Part shown: positions 58,418-64,000 of the stretch, piece by piece | How the letters are laid out: each line of letters starts with the position of its first letter | How positions within the stretch are numbered: position 1 is the stretch's first letter | Assembly (NCBI RefSeq): GCF_042660675.1 | Contig: NZ_JBHSUL010000033.1 | Coordinates: 34,344 to 98,343, forward strand | Source: Marinilactibacillus sp042660675 | GTDB taxonomy: Bacteria; Bacillota; Bacilli; Lactobacillales; Carnobacteriaceae_A | Length of the DNA stretch: 64,000 bases | Direction of reading: 5' to 3' | Notes under the pieces: model-generated | The model's database searches: none | What the model was told of the DNA's origin: nothing | The model's input: only the letters and a program-made list of their open reading frames with translations | Translations under genes and position numbers: made by a program

Positions 58418-59042
58418 ACAATCCTTCCTTTACGATATATTGGATGACCGAGTCAGGTACAAGGTAATTCACTGAACAGTGATCCATTATCTTCTGACGA
58501 ACGAGACTTGAGCTAATTTCAATATTTGGAACATCAATAAAGATTAACGGATACTCTGTTTCGACCGAGTAGGAAGGACGATTAACGGCAACTAATTGTA
58601 CGAGGTTAATCAGTTCTTCTACTTTATACCATGTAGGAAGATTTTCGACCATATCTGCACCAATAATAAAATAATAGTCTATTTCTGGGTTTTCCTCAGT
58701 TAAGCTACGAATCGTATCATAAGTGTAGCTTTTTCCACCACGCTCGATCTCAGACAATTCAATCTCAAAGTCCGGTCGTTCAGCTATCGCTTGCTCAACC
58801 ATTTTGACTCTGTGTTTTGCATCGATTGTTTTCTTACCTTGTGCATGCGGAGGTTCAGCAGATGGAAGAAAAAGAATCTTTTCAAGTCCAAGCTGATTCT
58901 TCACCTGATCTGCTATAATCAAATGACCCAAATGTGGTGGGTTAAATGTTCCACCTAGAATACCAACTTTTTTTCTTTCATCTAATAGCGTACTCTCAAA
59001 CATCACTTGAGGTTCAATGACTTTAGATAGTTTTTCAGACAC
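58401..59042 (-). CDS. nadD: Nicotinate-nucleotide adenylyltransferase
   Basis: NadD joins nicotinate mononucleotide to ATP, an essential step of NAD synthesis. The motif KVGILGGTFNPPHLGHLIIA carries the GxFxPxHxGH signature, and the C-terminal ISSSLVRQKI is the second nucleotide motif. 213 residues with the GTG at 59042; the first 20 residues precede the usual core, and an internal start at residue 14 is possible. It lies between yhbY and yqeK. Confidence 0.95.
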   Translation of the reverse strand: MSEKLSKVIEPQVMFESTLLDERKKVGILGGTFNPPHLGHLIIADQVKNQLGLEKILFLPSAEPPHAQGKKTIDAKHRVKMVEQAIAERPDFEIELSEIERGGKSYTYDTIRSLTEENPEIDYYFIIGADMVENLPTWYKVEELINLVQLVAVNRPSYSVETEYPLIFIDVPNIEISSSLVRQKIMDHCSVNYLVPDSVIQYIVKEGLYDIET

Positions 59043-59073
59043 TTTCCTTCGCCTTCCTTACTCTTTCTTTTCG

Positions 59074-59388
59074 TTAATTTGAACGGGGTAATCTCGTTGA
59101 ATAAGCTTGGTACTTTTCTTTTTTAGATGGTTTGAACAATACAAGTACCTTACCAATCGTTTGCACAACATCTATAGAAGAATGCTCTTCAATGAAAGCT
59201 TTTGCTTCTTTAGGCTCTACATCTGTGTTTTGAAGTAATTGAACTTTCATCAATTCTCTGTTCTCGATTGATTCTTCAAATTCTGCGACCATTTCTTCTG
59301 TTAGACCGTTTTTTCCAATCTGGAAGATTGGAGACATTTCGTTAGCTTGTGCTCTTAAAAATCTTTTTTGCTTTCCAGTGAGTTTCAT
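59074..59388 (-). CDS. yhbY: YhbY (CRM-domain) RNA-binding protein
   Basis: 104 residues forming one CRM domain: MKLTGKQKRFLRAQANEMSPIFQIGKNGLTEEMV with the GxxG loop, and VVQTIGKVLVLFKPS at the end. It binds 50S precursors during assembly. It lies 34 nt after yqeH and 32 nt before nadD, the conserved yqeI position. Confidence 0.94.
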   Translation of the reverse strand: MKLTGKQKRFLRAQANEMSPIFQIGKNGLTEEMVAEFEESIENRELMKVQLLQNTDVEPKEAKAFIEEHSSIDVVQTIGKVLVLFKPSKKEKYQAYSTRLPRSN

Positions 59389-59421
59389 AGTTTTGTCCTT
59401 CCTTGAACGTGCTTAATTTCG

Positions 59422-60549
59422 TTAAATTAATGATTTTCTGATAATAATATCGACACCTTTAGGAGCCCATCCGGCAACTTTTGTTCCAGCATGTTCGATT
59501 GAGATCCAACCTAATCCAGAAAACACTAGATCTGTAGGTTCTTTAATCATGAATTCGAATCGTTTTAATTCTGGAAGTGTATCTAGACTTTCTTCGAAAG
59601 GAGGTGTTAATACTGCCCCTTTTTGTCTTGCATACAAGTCGTCTGCTTTTTCTAGTTTTGTTCTGTGTATATTTAATTCATTGGATAGATAACAAACAAA
59701 AGCTTGCTTACCGTTACCCTTGATATAATCAAATCTTGCCAATCCACCAAGAAACAGTGTTTGCTCTTCGTTTAATTGATACACTTTTGGTTTAATTTCT
59801 TTTCTAGGCGTTACGTACTTCAGTTCTTTTGGAGTTAGATAATGGGCAATTTGAGAAGATTGAATAATTCCTGGTGTATCGACTAGTACGTGGTTATCAT
59901 CCAGAGGTATTTCTATCTTACCAAGTGTTGTACCAGGGAAATAAGATGTTGTAATCACATCTTCAGTATCCGTAGCGAGCTTAATAATTTGATTAATCAA
60001 GGTTGATTTACCAACATTTGTCGTTCCAACGACATATACATCTTGTCCATTACGCTCTTTATCGATCATTTTCATTAATGCTTCCACTGAATCAGCTTTG
60101 ACTGCACTAGTTAAAAAGACTGCTTTCGGATGCAAACCAGCTTCATGAGCTCGCTCTGTAAGCCACTGTCTCATTTTTCCTTCTTTTAATGATTTAGGAA
60201 GCAAGTCTGTTTTGTTTCCTACTAGAATCACCGGATTATTTCCAGCAAATCGTTGAATTCCAGGAATAAAACTACCATTGAAATCGAAAATATCGACAAT
60301 ATTGATAATCAATGCTTTTTTATCGCTAATTTCGTGTAGCATATTCAAAAAGTCAGCATCTGTCAGCTCAACATCCTGAACTTCATTATAGTGTCTTAAC
60401 CGAAAACATCGTTTGCAGTAAATTTCTTGGTCTTCATCAATATTATTAATAACGGATTGCGGTAGAAATCCAGCTTTATTTTCGTGTTCGGACTGTAGTA
60501 CTGCGCCACAACCGATACAGATCATATCATTGTGGTTAGACTCGTTCAT
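59422..60549 (-). CDS. yqeH: Ribosome biogenesis GTPase YqeH
   Basis: A circularly permuted GTPase of 375 residues needed for 30S assembly. An N-terminal zinc finger (CIGCGAVL...CKRC) is followed by the permuted order G4 (NKTD), G5 (TSA), G1 (GTTNVGKST), G3 (DTPG), then an RNA-binding C-terminal region. GGAGG lies 10 nt before the ATG. It overlaps yqeG by 14 nt. Confidence 0.95.
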   Translation of the reverse strand: MNESNHNDMICIGCGAVLQSEHENKAGFLPQSVINNIDEDQEIYCKRCFRLRHYNEVQDVELTDADFLNMLHEISDKKALIINIVDIFDFNGSFIPGIQRFAGNNPVILVGNKTDLLPKSLKEGKMRQWLTERAHEAGLHPKAVFLTSAVKADSVEALMKMIDKERNGQDVYVVGTTNVGKSTLINQIIKLATDTEDVITTSYFPGTTLGKIEIPLDDNHVLVDTPGIIQSSQIAHYLTPKELKYVTPRKEIKPKVYQLNEEQTLFLGGLARFDYIKGNGKQAFVCYLSNELNIHRTKLEKADDLYARQKGAVLTPPFEESLDTLPELKRFEFMIKEPTDLVFSGLGWISIEHAGTKVAGWAPKGVDIIIRKSLI

Positions 60550-61072
60550 GGATTGAATTCCTCCATTTCATATCAGGATCTTTTTTTATAAGGTAATTCA
60601 TAATTTTCAGTTCGACAAATCGATTGAATCTAGTATTCCAAGCATCTGAATCTAGTATAGGCTTCACAAGCACGCTTCGAATACCGGCATGATTAGCGCC
60701 TTTTATATCAGTTGTAATTTGATCACCAACCATTAAGATTTCATCTTTCGTCATATCAAATTGCGCTTGAGCTTGTTTGAACCCTTTCTGAAGAGGTTTC
60801 ATTGCGTTGGGGATAAAGTCAAGCTCTAGCAAAGTAGCTACTTTGCTAACCCTTTTTCGTTTATTATTTGAGATAATGACAACATGAATGCCACTTTTCT
60901 TCATCAATTCTATCCACTCTAATGTTTCTTCAGTTGCTTCAGGATTATTCCATGCAATGAGCGTATTATCAAGATCTGTCAATACAACTTTTATGTTTTT
61001 CTTTTTCAACTGTTCAGGCGTAATTTGATAAATGGAATTGACCATCCAAGTTGGCTTAAAACTGTTTAGCAT
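60536..61072 (-). CDS. yqeG: YqeG family HAD IIIA-type phosphatase
   Basis: About 178 residues. HAD motif I is VVLTDLDNTLIAW, motif II VVIISNN, motif III MKPLQKGF, motif IV MVGDQITTDIKGANHAG. The family is close to phosphatidylglycerophosphate phosphatase, but the substrate in bacteria is not settled. ATG at 61072 with AAAGGA 8 nt upstream; a longer in-frame start adds MERKKR. It heads the yqe operon. Confidence 0.92.
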   Translation of the reverse strand: MLNSFKPTWMVNSIYQITPEQLKKKNIKVVLTDLDNTLIAWNNPEATEETLEWIELMKKSGIHVVIISNNKRKRVSKVATLLELDFIPNAMKPLQKGFKQAQAQFDMTKDEILMVGDQITTDIKGANHAGIRSVLVKPILDSDAWNTRFNRFVELKIMNYLIKKDPDMKWRNSIHERV

Positions 61073-61181
61073 TCGCTTCTTCCTTTCCAATGAGATGAAC
61101 CGTTCTCGTTGACGACTATTTATATACTACAGGCTCTCGCAGGAAGAGCATTGGCCTAATAAATGGGTTCTATAAATATTC

Positions 61182-61216
61182 AAAAAAATAGGAAGCACCG
61201 TTAAGCACTTCCTATG
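61182..61216 (-). terminator. Intrinsic terminator of the ykuJ gene
   Basis: ATAGGAAG pairs with CTTCCTAT around a loop, with T7 following on the minus strand. Confidence 0.8.
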
Positions 61217-61225
61217 TGCATGACT

Positions 61226-61477
61226 TTAGTCTTCAGTCGAAGTTGCTGGTTGTACAAGTTCTAAAATCTCAACAGCGACATAGTCAATGTTATCAAATTC
61301 ATACGTCTGCGCACTTGTACGATCTTCCAATTCATACATACGTGAGGCTTTGTCATAACGAACGATACATTGCTCCTTGCCGTCTTTTTCAAATCTTCTG
61401 ACTTGGACTTCATCGCTTTCGTCTTCTCTCATCGCATCTAATCTTCTTATAATCGGTATAAGTTGGGATGGTTTCAT
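61226..61477 (-). CDS. ykuJ: YkuJ family protein (DUF1797)
   Basis: 83 residues. It matches the YkuJ pattern: a short N-terminal helix (LIPIIRRLDAMRE), then strands QVRRFEKDGKEQCIVRYDKASRMYELEDR and the C-terminal YEFDNIDYVAVEILELVQ. Function unknown, widely kept in Bacilli. It is divergent from patA and monocistronic. AAGGGGA precedes the ATG. Confidence 0.9.
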   Translation of the reverse strand: MKPSQLIPIIRRLDAMREDESDEVQVRRFEKDGKEQCIVRYDKASRMYELEDRTSAQTYEFDNIDYVAVEILELVQPATSTED

Positions 61478-61666
61478 CTGGTATTCCCCTTCCTGCTTGT
61501 CTTCTAAACTTTCACTTACTTATTTTACCAGATTTCCCTGTAAATTACAGTAAGAGAGCTGGTTCTTTTTCAAGATCCCACCTTAAATGATAAAAACAGA
61601 AGAATTTCCTACTTTTCTTCTCATAGTATGATAAAATAATTCCTAACAATCACTAGGAGGATTTTC

Positions 61667-62854
61667 ATGGATATGACCCATTTGCACCAATTATTCAATG
61701 CCCAAACACAAGAAATCGAAATATCCGGAATACGATTATTTGACGAAAAAATTGCTTCTATAGATGGTTTGATTAAATTAACTTTAGGTCAGCCAGATTT
61801 CCCGACTCCGCAGCACGTTAAAGATGCAGGTATTGAAGCCATAAAGAATAATCTATCTTTTTACACAGGCATGGCTGGAGAATTACGCTTAAGAGAAGCG
61901 GTGGCCAATTTTATGAAAGTGAAGTACAACATTTCCTATGATCCTCAATCAGAGATCCTTTCAACTGTCGGGGCAACTGAAGCTTTGGCAGCATCCTTGC
62001 TCGCAATTTTAAACCCTGGAGATAAAGTATTGATTCCTTCTCCGTTTTTTTCTCTATACGAGCCACTCGTTATTTTAGGGAAGGCTGAACCCATTTATAT
62101 TGATACCACTGGAAACGACTTTATTCTTTCGCCAGAAATGATTCAAGAAGCGATGTCTATACACGGAGATAAAGTGAAAGCTATTATCTTGAATTACCCA
62201 ACGAATCCTACAGGGGTAACTTGGAATCGCGAAGAAGTCATCGCAATCGCCAATACATTGAAACAATATCCTGATGTTTTTGCAATCAGTGATGAAATTT
62301 ATAGCGAACTGGTTTATGAAGGTAATCATATTTCTCTTGGAGAATACCTTTTTGATCAGACGATTGTTATCAATGGCCTTTCAAAATCGCATGCTATGAC
62401 CGGCTGGAGACTCGGATTCACTTTAGCTCCAAAAGCAATTACACAACAAATTATTAAAGTTCACCAGTATCTTGTAACGAGTGCTTCCAGTATCACTCAA
62501 TACGCTGGAATTGAAGCGCTGGAAAACGGCATGGATGATGCTCTTCCCATGCGAGAAGAATACAAGAAAAGAAGAGATTATATTTATGAAATCATGCATA
62601 GGTTAGGATTTGAAATTGCTAAACCAAACGGAGCTTTTTATATATTCGCAAAAATTCCTGAAGGTCATATACAAAATAGCTTTGATTTTTGCTATGATTT
62701 AGCTCAAAAAGCTAAAGTTGGATTTATTCCTGGTGTTGCTTTCGGCAAAGCAGGAGAAGGTTTTGTTCGATTAAGTTATGCTTCCAGTATGGCTGAAATT
62801 GAAGAAGCTATGCACCGATTGACAAAATATATGGAACAACACTCAGTAAACTAG
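61667..62854 (+). CDS. patA: Aminotransferase A (PatA), PLP-dependent class I
   Basis: 395 residues. EIEISGIRLF at the N-terminus is particular to this group; LGQPDFPTP and YTGMAGELRLREA are class I marks. The PLP lysine is in INGLSKSHAMTGWRLGF, and the substrate-binding Arg in EGFVRLSYA. PatA is proposed to aminate tetrahydrodipicolinate in lysine/diaminopimelate synthesis, so it could feed the wall synthesis genes of this window; this is known for Bacillus and inferred here. AGGAGG lies 7 nt before the ATG; a weak TATGAT is at 61627-61632. Confidence 0.92.
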   Translation: MDMTHLHQLFNAQTQEIEISGIRLFDEKIASIDGLIKLTLGQPDFPTPQHVKDAGIEAIKNNLSFYTGMAGELRLREAVANFMKVKYNISYDPQSEILSTVGATEALAASLLAILNPGDKVLIPSPFFSLYEPLVILGKAEPIYIDTTGNDFILSPEMIQEAMSIHGDKVKAIILNYPTNPTGVTWNREEVIAIANTLKQYPDVFAISDEIYSELVYEGNHISLGEYLFDQTIVINGLSKSHAMTGWRLGFTLAPKAITQQIIKVHQYLVTSASSITQYAGIEALENGMDDALPMREEYKKRRDYIYEIMHRLGFEIAKPNGAFYIFAKIPEGHIQNSFDFCYDLAQKAKVGFIPGVAFGKAGEGFVRLSYASSMAEIEEAMHRLTKYMEQHSVN

Positions 62855-62886
62855 AAAAAAGCCAATCATCGCTGATTGGCTTTTTT
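62855..62886. terminator. Bidirectional terminator between patA and ykwC
   Basis: AAAAAAGCCAATCA and TGATTGGCTTTTTT form a perfect 14-bp stem around TCGC. Confidence 0.92.
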
Positions 62887-62895
62887 CTCTATATA

Positions 62896-63762
62896 TTAAT
62901 CTTTCCACCATAACTGAATTAAAGCTTGTGTGCCTTCGTCTGCATGCCCAGCTTCTTTTAGTTGATCATAGAGTACTTTAGCATTTTTTGTAGAGGGTAA
63001 ATCTAGTCCCATTTTGTCAGCTTCATCCAAAGCGATACCAAGATCTTTAATGAAATGTTTAACAAAAAATCCTGCTGAGTAGTCTTTTTTAAGAATACGC
63101 GGACCGTAATTCTGCAATGACCAGTTAGCAGCACTTCCTCCACCAACTGTTTTCAGTACTTTCTCCAGATTCAATCCAGCTGCTTTAGCATAGACAAGTA
63201 ATTCAGATAGTCCAGTCATCGTTCCGGCTATCATAATTTGATTGGCCATTTTAGTGTGTTGACCACTTCCTGCTGATCCTTGTAACTCAAGCGTTCCAGA
63301 AAACGTCATAAAAATTGGCTCAACTTGCTTGAAGACCGATTCATCTCCACCTACCATAGTCGTTACTGTCCCATTTTTAGCCCCTAGATCGCCTCCGGAA
63401 ACTGGAGCATCCAACGAGTATACGTTTTTCTCTTTTGCCGTATCATATATTTTCTGAGCAAGAGATGGTTTACTGGTTGTTAGATCTACTAGAACAGCCC
63501 CTTCGTTGACCCCTTCAAAAATCCCGTTTTCTCCATAGTAAACTTCTTCTACATCTTCAGGGAATCCTACCATCGTAAAAACCAGCTCACTAGATTTAGC
63601 AATCTCTTTTGGCGTTTCTTTCCATTCCGCACCCTTATTAATCAGCTCTTCTGCTTTGCTTTTTGTACGATTGTACACATTTACATGATAGCCCGCATCC
63701 ATTAAATGTCCGACAATTGAAGCACCCATTACGCCAGTACCGATAAATCCGATTGTTTTCAT
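62896..63762 (-). CDS. ykwC: NAD(P)-dependent beta-hydroxyacid dehydrogenase (YkwC-like)
   Basis: 288 residues of the 3-hydroxyisobutyrate dehydrogenase family. Rossmann fingerprint TIGFIGTGVMGASIVGHLMDAGYHVNVYNRT, the substrate motif SLDAPVSGGDLGAKNGT, and the catalytic Lys in SGQHTKMANQI. The substrate is not certain (3-hydroxyisobutyrate, tartronate semialdehyde or succinic semialdehyde). ATG at 63762 with AAGGGAGAG upstream; a 14-residue longer form is less likely. A promoter candidate lies at 63795-63823. The ISL3 copy begins only about 30 bp further up. Confidence 0.9.
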   Translation of the reverse strand: MKTIGFIGTGVMGASIVGHLMDAGYHVNVYNRTKSKAEELINKGAEWKETPKEIAKSSELVFTMVGFPEDVEEVYYGENGIFEGVNEGAVLVDLTTSKPSLAQKIYDTAKEKNVYSLDAPVSGGDLGAKNGTVTTMVGGDESVFKQVEPIFMTFSGTLELQGSAGSGQHTKMANQIMIAGTMTGLSELLVYAKAAGLNLEKVLKTVGGGSAANWSLQNYGPRILKKDYSAGFFVKHFIKDLGIALDEADKMGLDLPSTKNAKVLYDQLKEAGHADEGTQALIQLWWKD

Positions 63763-63794
63763 ACTATTCTCTCCCTTATAAAAATACTGATTAC

Positions 63795-63823
63795 AGTATA
63801 GCACTCGTTCGACCTTAGTTCAG
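63795..63823 (-). promoter_or_regulatory. Candidate promoter of ykwC
   Basis: On the minus strand CTGAAC (63823-63818), 17 bp, TATACT (63800-63795). The -35 is weak. Confidence 0.45.
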
Positions 63824-63853
63824 TTAGAATATTCATTAATAAGCCATAAAAAA

Positions 63854-64000
63854 GGTTCTATGTCAATTAGCGTTGGTGAAGAATAAAGCTAGAAAGTAAT
63901 CGTACTTGGAAGAGAACAGATAGTTAGCTTATGCTGCTATGTGTTCTCTTTCTTTTTCGATCATTTTGAGTTTGTTTCTGATTGGTTTTAAATTGAAGTG
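63854..64000 (-). mobile_element. Second copy of the ISL3-family element, right end only, inverted
   Basis: The reverse complement matches 8220-8366 of the complete element with a single visible difference (T at 8325 replaced by C in the AGTACGATTATTTTC stretch). The terminal repeat begins GGTTCTATGTCAATTAGCG. The flank ATAAAAAA (63846-63853) would be its target duplication, but the partner lies outside the window. Orientation is opposite to the copy at 6833-8366. Confidence 0.95.
63929..64000 (-). CDS. ISL3 family transposase, C-terminal 23 residues (cut by window edge)
   Basis: The frame ends at TAA (63931-63929). The 23 codons give HFNLKPIRNKLKMIEKEREH plus IAA, identical to the end of the complete transposase at 6960-8291. 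Whether the rest is intact cannot be seen. Confidence 0.9.
   Translation of the reverse strand, partial: HFNLKPIRNKLKMIEKEREHIAA

Noticed and set aside
61165..61175. GGGTTCTATAA, like the left end of the ISL3 element, near an A7 run
   Set aside because: The match stops after about 10 bp; the conserved AACGTTGGTGA part of the terminal repeat is absent. The A-run belongs to the ykuJ terminator. Chance similarity is likelier than an IS remnant.
1..64000. CRISPR arrays, tRNA or rRNA genes, prophage, toxin-antitoxin or restriction genes
   Set aside because: Looked for on both strands; no regularly spaced repeats, cloverleaf sequences, phage genes or defence-type proteins were seen.

Overview
The window looks like a low-G+C Firmicute chromosome of the order Lactobacillales, probably near the Carnobacteriaceae (Alkalibacterium/Marinilactibacillus-like). 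The evidence is AT-rich sequence, strong AGGAGG ribosome binding sites, TTGACA-17-TATAAT promoters, a fused GshAB, a PASTA-tailed division PBP, Prp with a cleavable L27 leader, T-box leaders and a Bacillus-like dcw/yqe gene order. The species cannot be fixed by eye. Most genes are on the minus strand; the few plus-strand genes sit in small islands.

Layout from low to high coordinate. 1-6.8 kb: a gshAB gene cut by the window edge, divergent rarA, a probable 6S RNA, a UspA protein, and ytxK-ackA. 6.8-8.4 kb: a complete ISL3-family insertion with an exact 8-bp target duplication. 8.4-14.2 kb: rplU-prp-rpmA (L21, L27 and the L27-processing protease), then mreB-mreC-mreD-minC-minD for cell shape and septum placement, and a cold-shock gene. 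14.5-24.4 kb: radC, a HAD phosphatase, valS with a T-box leader, tpx, nifZ-thiI (tRNA thiolation), ezrA and a GAF-type free methionine-R-sulfoxide reductase. 24.4-33.9 kb: a lipoprotein, rpsD with its leader, a baeRF-like protein, a GNAT acetyltransferase, a DUF1054 protein, a Fur-box-controlled yclNOPQ-type siderophore importer, and nudF-small membrane protein-mtnN. 34-36.7 kb: xpaC-telA, a GlsB-like membrane protein and a second cold-shock gene.

36.8-53.8 kb is the division and cell wall cluster, read right to left: mraZ-rsmH-ftsL-pbp2x-mraY-murD-murG-divIB-ftsA-ftsZ-sepF-ylmG-ylmH-divIVA, followed by T-box-controlled ileS. 54-61 kb is the translation/ribosome-assembly block yqeG-yqeH-yhbY-nadD-yqeK-rsfS-yqeM-tmcAL-yceD-rpmF plus a DUF3397 gene. 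61-64 kb holds ykuJ, patA, a YkwC-type dehydrogenase, and the end of a second, inverted copy of the same ISL3 element, cut by the window.

The content is mainly conserved core biology: peptidoglycan synthesis and division, ribosome parts and assembly, aminoacyl-tRNA synthetases, and iron uptake. I found no defence system, prophage, CRISPR array or tRNA gene. The most interesting signals are regulatory and structural: the IS insertion exactly in the U-tract of the rplU-prp-rpmA terminator; a pair of inverted IS copies bracketing about 55 kb of essential genes; a 10-bp-phased GTGG operator upstream of mraZ; a palindromic Fur box just downstream of the siderophore promoter; T-box leaders placed right behind upstream genes that lack their own terminators; and a terminator followed at once by a new -10 element between mraY and murD.
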